Shown: piece after piece, positions 1-13,659 of the stretch
How the letters are laid out: each line of letters opens with the position of its first letter
Position numbering within the stretch: position 1 is the first letter of the stretch
DNA from: Hemicordylus capensis
Taxonomy: Eukaryota > Chordata > Lepidosauria > Squamata > Cordylidae
Assembly (NCBI RefSeq): GCF_027244095.1
Contig: NC_069662.1
Span: 84,044,294-84,108,293 of the forward strand
Direction of reading: 5' to 3'
Length of the DNA stretch: 64,000 nucleotides
Made by a program: the position numbers and the translations under genes
The notes under the pieces: model-generated
Database searches by the model: none
The model's input: the letters and a program-made list of their open reading frames with translations, nothing else
Told to the model about the DNA's origin: nothing

Positions 1-600
1 TCTATCCAGAATATATTACCTTCTTGCACCTTATAAATGGTGGCAGGGGGAAGACACTCTCTTATAGACATAAATGGGAGAATTATCTAGACAATGCTAT
101 TTCAGAGGATGATTGGGGGGAAATTTGGACCTCCTATTATTTCACCTCTTTTTCCCTGAATATAAAAGAACTCACTTTCAAGGTAATGACAAGATAGCAC
201 ATGCCTCCAGCTCGGCTATCTGCCATTTCCCCTTCTATATCTCCCAACTGTTGGGGAAAGGGTGGTTACAAAGGTACTTTGTTTCATGTCTGATGGCAGT
301 GTCCTTTTCTACAAAAATACTGAGTGTGCATCTCTATATGAATGTGATTCTTTTCTCCCAAATTCCTATGGCAGCTACCAATTTCCTTCTTGATTTACCC
401 CCAACTATGCTTTTTGTAGGTGTCAGTGCTCAGTGTGAACTCTTCTCACTATTAATTAAAGCTGCAAAATTTGTTACTTGTAAACCCTGGGAAAGAGGCC
501 ATCTACTCTTTTTCACAATCTATTCCCAGTTCTCAAAAATATGGGATTTAATGATCCAAGATAAAATATCCTTCAGTCTGAAAAAAGACACCTAGGAAGC
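1..600 (+). mobile_element. L1-type LINE, 3' end of ORF2 (degraded)
   Basis: The frame starting near base 97 reads EDDWGEIWTSYYF, then LNIKELTFKVMTR, then PSISPNCWGKGG and KGTLFHV.WQCPFLQKYW. This is the usual C-terminal layout of L1 ORF2: a W-rich block, an R.....P.RL stretch, CW..G, then G.lfHmwW.CP..q.fW. The frame contains several stops, so it is a dead copy. The element continues to the left of the window. The 160-codon open frame beginning at 113 is out of register with this and is incidental. Confidence 0.7.
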
Positions 601-604
601 ATGA

Positions 605-915
605 GATTTTTTGCTAGGTATCAACCAACATCTGGCCATTGGCATAGGATGTGGTGATGGCCACTAGCTTGGATTGCTTTAAGAGAGTCTTGGACAAACT
701 CATGGAGGACATGTCTATCAATGGCTACTAGTTTGGTGGCTATAGGACAACTCAAGCTTCAGAGGCAAGATGCCTCTAAATACCAGATATGAGAAGACAT
801 GCCCTCACCTCTTGCCTGTGGGCTTCTCAGAGACATCTGGTGGGCCACTGTGGGAAACAGGATGCTGGACTAGATAGGCCTTGAGCCTGATCCAGCAGGG
901 CTGTTCTTATAACCC
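605..915 (+). repeat. Squamate interspersed repeat (first of two copies)
   Basis: The block ends with a diagnostic run: a cleft of 'gtgggccactgtgggaaac', then a 'ggatgctggactagatagg' stretch, then 'cctgatccagcagggctgtt'. The same block lies in reverse orientation at 62,050-62,375. No reading frame or polymerase III promoter boxes are evident. It is probably a LINE tail or SINE relic; I cannot name the family. Confidence 0.6.
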
Positions 916-1025
916 TTCTGGTTATATGTCTCTCATAATAAAGATCCAATCCATTCAGCCTCTGAACTTGAACATATATCTGTTAACTGACTTACCTTTC
1001 TTAATATAACATTTGGTCTTTTTAG

Positions 1026-1620
1026 CTTTCCAGTAGGCTTATGAGATCACCCGGGTTTGGGTGTGGGTGTGTCCCACCCCCGATCAATTTCATAATGCCT
1101 GGACCAATATGAACTACTTTGGGTGCAGTTGTAGGGATACCTCGGGACTCCTCAATGGCATAGTTTGTGATAACATCATCCACCCCAATTCAAGATGGTG
1201 GACGTGTAAACCTTTGAGGCGCAATTGGGCTAACTTGTGAACTACCTAGCCGATTTGAACCAAATTTGCTACAGGTATAGGGATACATAGGAATGGCTCA
1301 AGAGCATAGTTTTTAATGATGCCTTCCACCCTGCTTCAAGATGACGGACACGTGAACATCTGAGGTGCAAGTAGGAACCAGTTTGGACCAAATTTGGTAC
1401 AACTGAAAGGACACAGGGACATCTCAAACACATAGTTTCTGATGATGTCACCCACCTCAATTAAAGATGATGGATGCATGAACATTTGAGGTACAAGTGA
1501 GCTAACCTGTGAACTGCCTAACTGATCTGGACCAAATTTAGTCCAGTTGTAGGGATAGTGAGAGGAAAGTAGACAGATTAATTCTTACTATAACAACTTG
1601 TTTTATGCTTCAGTGTCACA
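1026..1620. repeat. Composite tandem-repeat element, short copy (about 3 monomers)
   Basis: It opens with 'ccagtaggcttatgagatca', passes through a GT-rich stretch and about three diverged monomers of roughly 130-150 bp, and closes near 'acaacttgttt'. Each monomer holds a 'gatgatgtcatccacc'-like block, a 'caagatgg' block and a 'gaaccaaatttggtacag'-like block. The same opening, monomers and closing occur at 40,015-41,770 with about ten monomers. Shared flanks with different repeat number suggest a mobile unit with an internal tandem array. No protein coding was recognised. Confidence 0.6.
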
Positions 1621-2099
1621 ATTATTATTATGCCACATGGTTCCTAACACATTAGAGGTTGAGCGGGGTGTTGATCATTGATTTGCTTATTCACTGCTTA
1701 CAATAGCTTACATTGTTATTGTATTGGAAAATGTTAATACTTTTTTTAAAAAGGAATTAGAGCATTATTGAGATTATAAAGAAACAAGTAATCACAGCTC
1801 ATAGTGTCCTAATGGGAATAAATTTGATCCATCATGAAAATATTAGTCTGCTACAAACATCTAGTGGTCCCATCTTTCCCACTGTTTCTGGTTGCAGAAC
1901 TACATACATTGGAGCTGATTCCATTCGTCAAAAGTCATCTTTTCTTCCCCTTCTGGTTACAACTTTGTATGCTTCTGTTCTAGTATAGAGTGTTAACTGG
2001 GAAGTTCCCATTTTCAAGTGTTGAATCAGCTGTGAACTTACTGGGCAGTTTTAGGCAATATGTAGAGAATACTGAAAACGACAAACAGTAGTTTAAGCA

Positions 2100-2480
2100 G
2101 GGGAAGAGCCACCAACGGGTTTAAAGAACACGGGCCGACAAAGGAAAGAGCCACTGGAGCCCCCACTGCGTGTGACATCACACGCAAAGGAGACATAGCC
2201 CGATCACCAGAGGGCCCGCCCTAGGCTTTCCCTTCCTCTCCTTCTCTGGAGGGAGAGGCAGGGAGATAAACATAGCCCAGCAGTGAGCATTGCCTGGAAA
2301 TTATCTCTGGAGGGCTCACAGAGGCTACACGAATCCCAGGCCCCGCCCCGTTTGCATATATCACACACAAAGGGGAGGGAACCATGTGCATGACATCACG
2401 CCCAAAGTGGGGCGCCAGCGGAGTGTAACACGGGCCGCCACTCCACTGGCTACGCCGCTGAGTTTTAAGGATTGAGCTAG
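2100..2480. other. GC-rich block, possibly a non-autonomous DNA transposon
   Basis: This CpG-bearing block differs from its AT-rich surroundings. It ends in a sequence whose complement reads 'cagcggcgtagccag', which resembles the ends of some vertebrate hAT-like elements. I could not match it to a partner terminal repeat at the left side. The small open frames here show no protein family. Assignment is weak. Confidence 0.3.
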
Positions 2481-3144
2481 TGTGCGTGAAGCACTGTGGA
2501 CACTTGACATTTATGTATATATAAATGTTAAGCATTATTACATGGTAAGGTACTTGGAGCAACTGAGTTTTTATAAACTCTATTTCTCCCTAATGTTTTG
2601 CTATTTCATTCCCCCAAATATTGAAAAGCACTATTTGTTCATGACACATAGTACTGTTATCTTGCTACTTCAGTTTAATCCTTGCCATGTTTACTTATTT
2701 GCTTTAACATTGGCTCAGAATTACACTAATTAGAAATGTGATCTGGGTGTGAAATCTCTTGTCCATAGGAATTGTGGAAATCGAGTGTTGTTTCTTGTAT
2801 TTTCACTAGAATTTCAGTACACTACTTTTGCAACAAAAATCTGCTCCATAAAAGATTACAAGTGCCCTCTACTGTACACTGGGAGCTATTGCTGGATTGG
2901 TTTCACTTGAATGATGTTCTCTTTTGTACTTTTCAAGCTTCTGTGCAATCCAGATGTGTGTCCCTTTCTTAGAGAGAATAAAGCCTTTCCCCAGAGTGCT
3001 CTCTCAGAAGCAAAGAATTTGTTTCATATTTGACACACCTCCCCTGAAACTTCATTTGGGAAGTGACCTGGACATACGATGTGACCAGGATGTGACCTGG
3101 ACACAGGAGACAACTTTCTTTGTAGGGAGAATAGATATTAGTAT

Positions 3145-3290
3145 TTGCATAATACTTTTAAGTGTTTAAAGAGCTTCACATATATTATCTTCTTGCTGTC
3201 TCTAAAACAACCCTGGAAGTTATGATCCCCATAATGCAGATGGGGCCCTGAGGCTGAGAGTGAGTGACCTGCTTAAGGCCCCCTCAGCTT
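3145..3290 (-). repeat. MIR-like SINE fragment
   Basis: The order 'ttcacatatattatc', 'acaaccctggaagttatgat', 'ccccataatgcagatggggc', 'ctgaggctgagagtgagtga' and 'cctgcttaaggcc' follows the reverse complement of the MIR core and tail. Divergence is high, as expected for an ancient amniote SINE. Confidence 0.5.
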
Positions 3291-4089
3291 TCAAGGTTTT
3301 AAAGAACTTGCCTCTTCTGTCAGGCTTTTAATAGTTGATTGGAGGAGGTTTCCTATAGGTGATGTTTTAAATGCTGTAGTTGGTATTTTACCACCCTGTG
3401 TTCTGGTTTTATGGTTGGGTTTTGTGACTCTAAGGTTTTATATTAGCTACATTGGGCTATAGCAACATGCAAGGTATAAATTAAAAAATAATTAGAATTT
3501 ATATTTTTTTCAGAAATCAGAAGGTCTGTTAGAGGCAAGACAAACCAGGATTTCATTATTCTTAGTTCGTCTCTTAGCAGATATACTACATTAGTTCAAG
3601 AGAACAGTGTTTCCCAAATTTCCACAAGGTGAGGCAAACTTGAAGAGCTTGAAAGCTAAGAATTACCTGCCTTTAGAATACCTATCCCATGAATTTTTGC
3701 ATGCGTTACTTCACTGGACTTGCCACATTCAAGTAACTCATGCAGAGATGCAGCAGGCAACCTCTTCTAAGGATGGGCAGTTGGAAGATCCAGTTACACC
3801 CTAAGCAAGCTACCTGCCCATATCAATAGACAAGTGGGAAAAAGCAAGACCTAAATAGCTAATCATGGAAGTGCAGAAGGTAGCATTCTCTGAAGATCAG
3901 TGCTTTGGCTTCCAGGAGCCTTTATTTCATTTATTTCTCACAATATACTCATCATTCTTTCACAACTGCATAAATTACGTATTCCAAGTTTGGGACTAAG
4001 TAACCCTGCTTGAATACCTAACATTATCAAAATGAATCAGTGTAGATACCTTCTCCGCAGTAGTAGCTAAATAAAACGTAAAGAAAAAA

Positions 4090-4672
4090 AGAGATTGTAC
4101 CGTCGAGTCAGTGTCGACTCCTGGTGACCACAGAGCCATGTGGTTTTCTTGGTAGAATACAGGAGGAGTTTGCCATTGCCTCCTCCCGCACAGTATGAGA
4201 TGATGAGCCCAGCCCGGTTCTCCTCCCCCCCACCCCCGTCGTGAGAACCACCGGATTCACAGGCGAGCCCAGTGATTCAACAGCAGCTAGCCTGCCTATG
4301 AACCCCTACCCTGAGGTTAGCAGAGCGAGTGCTCTGCTAATTGCATTTTACTGATTGTGTGCCACGTACAAGTAGACCCCTTTGCCGGGAGGCTACAAGA
4401 AGCTTCCCAGCTTTGGGGGCCTCCTCAGGATGTCCCACACACTCACATGGGGCATCCTAGAACTTCCAGGGGGCAGGCGGCCCCCCCGATCCCCACCCCC
4501 CGCAGAACCCGTTAGCTCTACACACTGATCATGTGTAGAGTCTCGATGCCTTTCAGCACCTTCCTATATCACTTCTGCCTGATATAGGTATTTCCCATAG
4601 TCTGGGAAACATACCAGCAGAGATTTGAGCTGACAGTCTCTTGCTCCCTAGGCAAGTTGTGCCATTAGGTGG
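4090..4672 (-). mobile_element. tRNA-derived SINE, family A, split by an insertion
   Basis: Read on the minus strand this is the same SINE found at 27,378, 44,583, 50,938, 52,343 and 59,976: a tRNA-like head with A and B boxes, a middle ending in 'gtcgacactgactcgac', then an A/T-rich tail. The two halves (4,090-4,205 and 4,545-4,672) are collinear with the other copies but separated by 339 bp, recorded as a separate entry. Confidence 0.8.
4206..4544. mobile_element. Unclassified insertion inside the SINE, 4-bp target duplication
   Basis: Comparison with the unbroken SINE copies gives the limits: the SINE bases GATG stand on both sides (4,202-4,205 and 4,545-4,548). The insert is C-rich with no open reading frame. 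Its right end carries a perfect 9-bp hairpin at 4,516-4,540 (CTCTACACA, 7-base loop, TGTGTAGAG), followed by only four bases to the junction. I see no matching terminal inverted repeat at the left. A terminal hairpin recalls Helitrons, but the CTRR end and the A/T target are missing. Confidence 0.55.
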
Positions 4673-5146
4673 TAGCAGTTCTTTATTTTCCCAGTTAGTG
4701 GACAGGGGAATGCTTTTTGTGAGGTGTCTTTGTGGTCTGAAGGGTTCAGAACGTTGTGTTAGTTTGATATTTGTCTCTTCGGGCTTTTGTTTTTCTGTAA
4801 CATTGATGGGATTGAGTCACAGGTGCCAAAAATATTGACTGAATATTGGAAAGACAACAGACTCTACCTGTAGGGAGCACCATCTGCATGGTTTCGGAGT
4901 GGGATCGGACTTTTGCATATTAAGTAATATTTGTCTCTAGTGGCATAGGTTTGTTCCCCTTTCCCCCCAACTTATGAAAGTAGTGCAATCAGTAATAGCA
5001 GCATGTTGATACAGGGTGGTTTAGGCAACAGCAGATAGGAAGGTGGACTTAACTGCAACCAGCAAAAGGCTTATGGTTAGGAATTAGAATGAGACATTGC
5101 AGCAGATTTGGTCCAGCCATGCCCTATGCAACAAGATAGAGCATGG

Positions 5147-5274
5147 CTGTGCAACTTTGGCCACAGCTGTTGTTGGACTACAACTCCCATCATCTCCAGG
5201 CACAGTGGCCAGTAGTCGGCAATGATGGGACTGGCAGTTCAACAACAGCTAGCGGGCCAAAGTTGTGCAACCCC
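5147..5274. mobile_element. Short palindromic MITE (hAT-like)
   Basis: The left half contains 'gtgcaactttggcc' followed by 'gctgttgttggactacaact'. The right half is its near reverse complement and ends 'ggccaaagttgtgcaac'. The whole unit folds back on itself. A sister copy with clearer ends is at 62,924-63,059. There is no coding capacity. Confidence 0.65.
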
Positions 5275-5923
5275 AGGATGGAGGAATGAGGTGACTGGGC
5301 AATACGGAACTTACAGCTGAGTTACTATGGCTCAGGATATTGTGGGCAGAGTGCTAGCTAAAAGGCAAAAGGAGTCTCCACACTCAAATTCTGAAAAATC
5401 ACCTCTTCTGTTTCTCATTCATTCATTCAATGATTTACTTACCGCTTTTCGGAGCTCCCCCTCAGTTATTCCTTTCCCCTCTTACTTATACATTTCCATT
5501 GTTTAGCACCATTATACCCTCCTATTCCTCCTCACTCTAGTTTCCCTTCTGCATCACTCTTGTGGCAGCCTCAAATACAGGCAGCTTTCATTCTGTCTTC
5601 ATTCTACAAGGAAGCCATTATAACATCCCCATCTTTAAAATACATGCTGCTTAGCTGGAAGAAAAGTTAGTGGAGGTGAAGAGATGTTGGGTTCTTAGTT
5701 CTTTTCTATAGACATGTGACCCCTGGCCAACAGTTAATGTTTTAACAGGGGCCATATTTTAATGCAATGCAAATGAAGGGCCAGCAACATTGGCACTGAT
5801 TCACTCCCATATATTTTGTCAAAGGTGGCTGAAGTTATGCTTTCTAGATCTGTACTTCTTGTGTTGGTTGTAGGGCATGAATGCCAGATTTCTTTAATTT
5901 GCCTACTTTTTAATTACTTACAG

Positions 5924-6051
5924 ATAGAAGTGTTTTAAAGTTTGGAACACTTGTCAGCACTTCAAACACCTACGAGTCTAGCGTTGTGACCATTGAAACA
6001 GATAATCCTTTGGTTTGGACGATGGGCATCAAAGATCAAGAACGTGCGTAA
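5924..6051 (+). CDS. Candidate terminal coding exon of an unidentified gene
   Basis: A pyrimidine-rich tract followed by 'attacttacag' makes a good splice acceptor ending at 5,923. From there 41 codons run open to TAA at 6,049-6,051, entered in phase with two leading bases. The peptide includes [17 protein letters not shown] and ends [15 protein letters not shown]. It reads like folded protein rather than repeat, and a long AT-rich tail with a poly(A) signal follows at 7,221. I could not place it in a family. Earlier exons are not recognisable between 1 and 5,900, so they would lie to the left of the window or be too short to see. It would be transcribed toward SEC61G. It could also be a chance open stretch. 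Confidence 0.4.
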
Positions 6052-7245
6052 AAGGCTACCACTGCCTATTTGTATTCAACCAGAACCTTAAAGTGAGATT
6101 TCCGGAACAAGTTCAGCCACTAATGTACTCAGAATTATTTGTGATGCAATTATAGTCATTCATTTTACTCTCATGATAGTTCAAAATGTTATGCACTTGC
6201 TGATTTTCATGCAGCTTATATTTGCAGAGTGCCAGGGAGTTTAGCTGATGGGTTTGTTTCTCTAATAATGCTATATTTATACTTTTTTAAAGTCTGAAAA
6301 GAGTATATTTTTGGATATACAGTACAGTTATTTTTTAAAGGAAGAGGGATGGTAAACATATGTACAATGTCCTGTCCTATAAATAACTTAAATGACTGTA
6401 AAAAACACATTGATAGTTGCTTTCAGCAAAACATCAATTTCCAATTGCCCCTGCTCTGGAACAAGTAGTAACTGCCCCAGATCAATACCTACACAAGCAA
6501 GTTGTCATGAACATTGAGTCATATGTTCGGCCTGCAATAGGTGCATTTGCATGTAGCCCAGTGTGCACATTGGGGGCTTCTTGTGGAGGTTATATGAACA
6601 ATGCCACACTACCAGTCTATATTTTAGCACAGAGCTAAGCCTCACTGAGACTTACTCCTCCCTTCCCAGAATTAAAGGTCTACTGGCTTTTAAACTCTAG
6701 TAAACACACATTAAACCCTGCTAGTACTGGTCCATCAGTGCTTCCCCTCCCCATCCCAGTCACTGGTAGAAAATAGCTTGGATATTGTGCTGTGGAGAAT
6801 GAATGCAGAGAGAACAGCTTCTTAATCCAGGGAATGGGAAGATATAGGCACTCAACAGGGGCAGGTCTGGGAACATGACCTCCAGGATAGTTAACAATGG
6901 CTTTGCAATTACTCATAGGTTAGATCATTAAGGTTTCTCATGACTGCTCCTACTTCCATGTATGTTACCAAGACCAGAATCAAACCAATACAAATCCTTT
7001 TCATTGTCAATTCAAGCAATGTTTTTAACGTGTCAGTTTGTCCTTGTTTTAAGCCGTGTGAGCCACTATACCACATGTTGGGCTAAAGCACTTGATTGTA
7101 ATTGCCAAAGTTGTTAACAGCACATGTACAAGTGTGGGTTTGGGGTTTTTTTGTTTTTGTTTTTAAGGGAAGTCAGCCAAATGCCGCATTGTAAACTACT
7201 GCTGTATTATTCTTACATGTAATAAAGGCTCTCTTTTTAAAAAAG
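6052..7245 (+). other. Probable 3' UTR with poly(A) signal at 7,221-7,226
   Basis: This AT-rich, largely repeat-free sequence follows the candidate terminal exon. It ends in AATAAA at 7,221-7,226 and a T/G-rich downstream stretch, the usual arrangement of a cleavage site. Its standing depends on the exon call. The small open frames inside it carry no recognisable domain. Confidence 0.4.
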
Positions 7246-7730
7246 TAATTCTGTTTTGCTTTTGACATCACATGGTGGGGCGAGACGAAAAGTTGGGATT
7301 GCCAGGTTAGAGGCGGGGGGAGATAAAAGGATATTGCTGGAGCCAGACAAGTTTAAGGGCAATGAAAACAAAGTGTGTATGATAAGTATTTGATGCCTAG
7401 ATTCTGAGTGTGCTCTAGAACACTGCCCAGCTTATCCCAAGATTTATGCTCCCCAACATACCTGGGGACATTTCATAAGTTGCTACCTGGCCTTCTCTCA
7501 AAGCTTACACTATCCAATTTGCAGAGGATGAAGCTTTAAGATTCAGCGATCAAAGGTAATCAACACGTGCTTCCATTAACCAAATAAGATGCCACACCAG
7601 ATGTACTTTAAAATCTAGTTCTTATTGACAAGTAGTAAAAGACGTTACACAGTTATTCGGTGGATGATTAAGTCCCAAAGCCCATGTTTTCTAGTGTCAT
7701 CAAGTGCAATATCAAATCTTCATGATACAT

Positions 7731-9801
<2,071 letters not shown>

Positions 9802-10976
9802 TCATCTTAGAAACTGCTTTCAATACAAATTAGAGAGAGGATTTTTAAAAAGCAATTGAATAAAAATGTTCATCACTTTGTTTTTTTTAATTTAGCTGTT
9901 GGGGAAAGGTACAAAGTTTGTCTAGATCCTGGTGCTAATTTAAACACACACATTTAGCTTGAGAAAGATTATTTGTCCCCCATCTGCAGAGGTCACATAC
10001 CTCAACATCTGCAAGTTTTTGAGATCTACATTTTTCTTAAATAGTATTTGTTGGCCCAGTTAACAGCAGCCATATTGTCTTTGTATTAAGAGTAAGGCTT
10101 TATTAATTAAAAGTTACAAATTACTAACATCAGCACCTAACATATTTATGTCAGAAAGAATTAGCCACTCATAACCCCATGAACTACAGTCAACCAACCG
10201 CTCCCATATCTGCCCCCCAGAACCCCACTCTTCTTATGCTGTCCCCTCCTATTCACTTTAGGAACACTCATCAGCTTAACACTTCTGATAAAGCTTCAAG
10301 ACCCATATATTTGGGAAAGCAGGAAGAACCCTTAAGAACACAACCAGCAAAGGAAGGAGAGAGTTACACAGTAGCACTGGTAACTAATGCAATAAGCTTC
10401 ATAGCTACATTTTAAAAAAACCTCTCATGCAGCACATACACAATCAGTAACTAAAATCTGGTCACAAAGCCTTAGCAGAACATTATACATAGCGGATGAT
10501 TTAGTCACCGCAATAATAGCAGACCATGTACAAGGACCCCAATGAGCATACAATACATCATGTCTCAAAGACATATCTTTGATTGTCTAAACATCCCCAT
10601 AGACACATATACCTCTAATTTTTTTTCTTTTTTCGAAGAAAGGATTATAGAAACTTGTTACACACATGCCTCGATCACACGTTGTACACTGGAATGGCCC
10701 TGTCCGCTTATGTTTCCAGACGTAAACCAGCCGCCAGTGACTTACATACTAAGGCAAAAAGTTCCAGGGATCTAGCATACCCATAACCAGGCGCTCTCTT
10801 CCCCCTAGTCTATTCATCTCAGTTTAGGGAAGAAGGAGAAACTGGCCAAGTAAAGCCACTCTACGCATCCTCAGAAGTGTTGCATTATTGAAGGAGCACA
10901 GAATCCACGGCTCGGCCCTCCCTTCTCCCCACGAGCCGAGAAAAAGCCCGAACAACTTGCGCTAGAGCTCACTCAC

Positions 10977-11190
10977 CGATTCTCGGTGTAGCCCGGAGCC
11001 TCACAAACGACGACAACACCGCTCCGAAGGACACGTAGCAAGCCCACTCGCCCAAGAGGAAACCGGAAGCGGAAGAGAAAAGCAGGATGCACGTCAGAGG
11101 AGGACTTCCTTTCGTGCAAGATTCGGTCGCCATAGTTTTCAAGAGATACTTCGGGCTCTCCTTTGCATGTCCCAGTCATAGAAGTCTCCA
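10977..11190 (-). promoter_or_regulatory. SEC61G: SEC61G 5' untranslated exon and CpG-rich promoter
   Basis: On the minus strand a donor 'gtgagt' begins at 10,976, so a non-coding first exon ends at 10,977 and would join the acceptor just before 9,744. The surrounding 250 bp are dense in CpG, unlike the rest of the window. ETS-type CCGGAAG cores occur near 11,063 and again near 11,930. No TATA box is evident, which fits a housekeeping CpG-island promoter. The exact transcription start is not determinable here. Confidence 0.7.
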
Positions 11191-12254
11191 TGTGCGGGGC
11201 AAAAGTAGTGAGGAAATAAGAATCGATAATGATTTTTATTTGTTTGTTTTTTAATCAGCAACCCTCGGCGCCGGGTTAGGCGCTCGCTTTTCTTGCACCG
11301 ATCATGCCTTTTATCCCAGCGAAGATTAAAAAAACTAAACTCTTATTATTTTGCCTCCACCAGCGTTCGTATCTTTCTGTCATCCCCCACCCCGCGGCTC
11401 TGAAGCTGTAAAAGCCTCGTGACAAGTAGTAATTCAGCTGCCAGGGATGCAGGGAGGGAAAATGAGTCTCGTGTCGAATGTCTATTTTACAGCCAGATTT
11501 TAAAGGCACGGGAGCAAGCTTGACGCTCCCTTTGTTTTTTCATGGATATGAAAAGCGTCGTATTCTCTACTCAATACGAAGAAGAACTAACTTCATAGGC
11601 TTGATCACAAAAATGCTTTTTGGCAGCATTCTTGTTCCTTTCAAAGGTTGTACATTTGAAAATGTTCCTTCCAAGCCGGAAATCTAACACGTGAAGCCTC
11701 CCTCGATACAGCTGTGGGGAAAGCTATCCCGATTGAATTTCTACCCGCTTACAATATTTTTGAAGACATAAGAAGCCCCTTAGTAGTAGCACAGGCGCTA
11801 TAAAGCCACATGGCAGCCACACATGCTATTTTTCAATGAGAAAACTTTCATCATGGCGATGGCAAAGGCGTAGAGCGATACCATCTCATAGAGCTAGATA
11901 TCCGGATGATTGTAGCTTCCGCTTGAATACCGGAAGTTTAGACAGTTTTCGTATTTTTCTGTCCATGTTACTTGGTTTGTTCTTCAAGTGCTGATTTTTG
12001 TTGCCTACTTGGACAAGAGATTTATGACTAATTCTTGTTTTAGAGAACAAGGTAGCCCTTTTAAGACTTACTGCTGTTTTAATACATAAAACTTCCGTGG
12101 GTCATAACCCACTATTTCTTCAGATACATCGGAAAAGCAAAGATTGTCAGTTATAGCAGGTGGTGGCAAACATTCCTTCTACGTTCAAAGAGACATTTAC
12201 AATGATTTTATACCTCCTAGGTGGCAAAGGAGAGAGATGACTTCTTCAACAACA

Positions 12255-12330
12255 ACAAAAAATAGTACAACAACAAATAATATTTATATACCACACCAAC
12301 AAAAGTTCCCAAAGCGGTTTACATAGATAT
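12255..12330 (-). repeat. L2/CR1-type LINE 3' tail fragment
   Basis: The motif 'ataccacaccaacaaaagtt' followed by 'cccaaagcggtttacat' is the common reverse-complement end of L2-type tails, seen again at 59,545. The fragment lies next to an AAC/AAT microsatellite. Confidence 0.5.
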
Positions 12331-12499
12331 AAATCAGGCGTGCGCAACTCAAATGACCTGGTGGGCCGAAACTGACCGTGACATGGCTCATGGGGGCCGA
12401 GGTCAATTTAAAATATTTAAAATATGTCAGTTAGCAGAGGTCACTATAATGTGCATAAAACCCATAATCGCTATTCAAAGAGAGATTGACACAATCTAA

Positions 12500-13560
12500 T
12501 TTTGCTGCAAGTTCTTGTTTAGCTATTCCATGTTCCAAATGTACGTCCCTGAGCTTATCTTCTTAACTACAGCCACCCTGAGCTCTGTGACCTTATGTCC
12601 AGGGCGGTTAAAATGCTCACCAACAGACTTTGTAGTATTTTTGGTCTTAACATCCACTTTGTGTCAATTCAGTTGTTATCTCAATGACAGGCCTGTTTGA
12701 CCAAAATATATTTCCAAAGGTCATTTGGAGGGAAACCTTTATTTGCTTACCGACAGCCCCCCAGCTCTAGGCATGATAGACCACCACCTAATTCTGAGCA
12801 GGGAACCAGACTATGCAACAGACCCAAATGACAGACCCAAATCGAATCAATAATAATAATAATAATAATATAATTAAAAAATGTGTCCATATATATATAA
12901 CTGTGCCCATTAATCAGCAGCAATTCTGTTGATTAGGGCCCAATAGTGCAGTCTACCACGTCCATGGTACTCACACCCACTAATGTAGTGTACTTAATAC
13001 CATGCATTAAATGCCCTTTGGAATGGGAAGGATGGGTTATTCTCAAGAATGTGTTGTAAGTCTCTAATGATAGATGCATCATTACAGAGCCTTTAGTTGG
13101 GAACTGTATGTGATTAGTAGAGGTACTTTGTCCTGTTTATTATGGTGACATGATTGCTTTGCTGGAGTAGTTGAATCTGAGGAATTGATTTGGCTTTAGA
13201 CATCTGGGAAGTAACTATCTTAGAATCATGGCTGAGATTATGAAAAGCCTGTTTAAGTTCATCAAGAAGGTGTTTATCATGATCATGTGGATCTGTACAA
13301 ATACAGTTGTAATGCACAGCTTAACTATACCATTGCTCTTTTTATATGGTCTGTATGGTAGCTACTAGTGGGGAGGTATGTGTAGTGATCTGTTGGCTTC
13401 CTGTAAACAGTGGTCTGTAATTGGCTGCCATTCAAAATGACAGTACAGTAGTGTCAAGGAAATTACTTGGGGTGGAAAATGTGATGCTCAAGTTTATGTT
13501 GGGATGGAAGTTATTAAAGTTTTGATGAAATCTTTTGAGTGACTCCTCTCCATGGGTCCA
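12500..13560 (-). mobile_element. Penelope-like element: reverse transcriptase C-terminus plus GIY-YIG domain (degraded)
   Basis: On the minus strand 13,560-13,320 reads HGEESLKRFHQNFNNFHPNI, then TPSNFLDTT, then QLQTTVYRKPTD. This matches the Penelope RT signature (iHG.E.L, FLD, TtlYRKPTD). The next block (13,317-13,114) has the ICTDPHDHDKHLLDELKQAF pattern that usually follows. Still downstream, 12,722-12,530 reads IYFGQTGLSLR, then KNTTKSVGEHFNRPGHKV, the GIY-YIG nuclease domain found at the C-terminus of these elements. Several stops and frame changes show it is inactive. Confidence 0.8.
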
Positions 13561-13616
13561 TATTGTATATTGTCCATATTATGAATATTGTCTTATTGTA
13601 TTAATATTATTAGTTA

Positions 13617-13652
13617 TATCATCATCATCATCATCATCATCATCATCTCCTA
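13617..13652. repeat. (ATC)n microsatellite
   Basis: About ten uninterrupted ATC units. Similar simple repeats lie at 12,850-12,870 (AAT)n and 14,607-14,632 (TTGC)n. Confidence 0.95.
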
Positions 13653-13659
13653 TCTTGAC

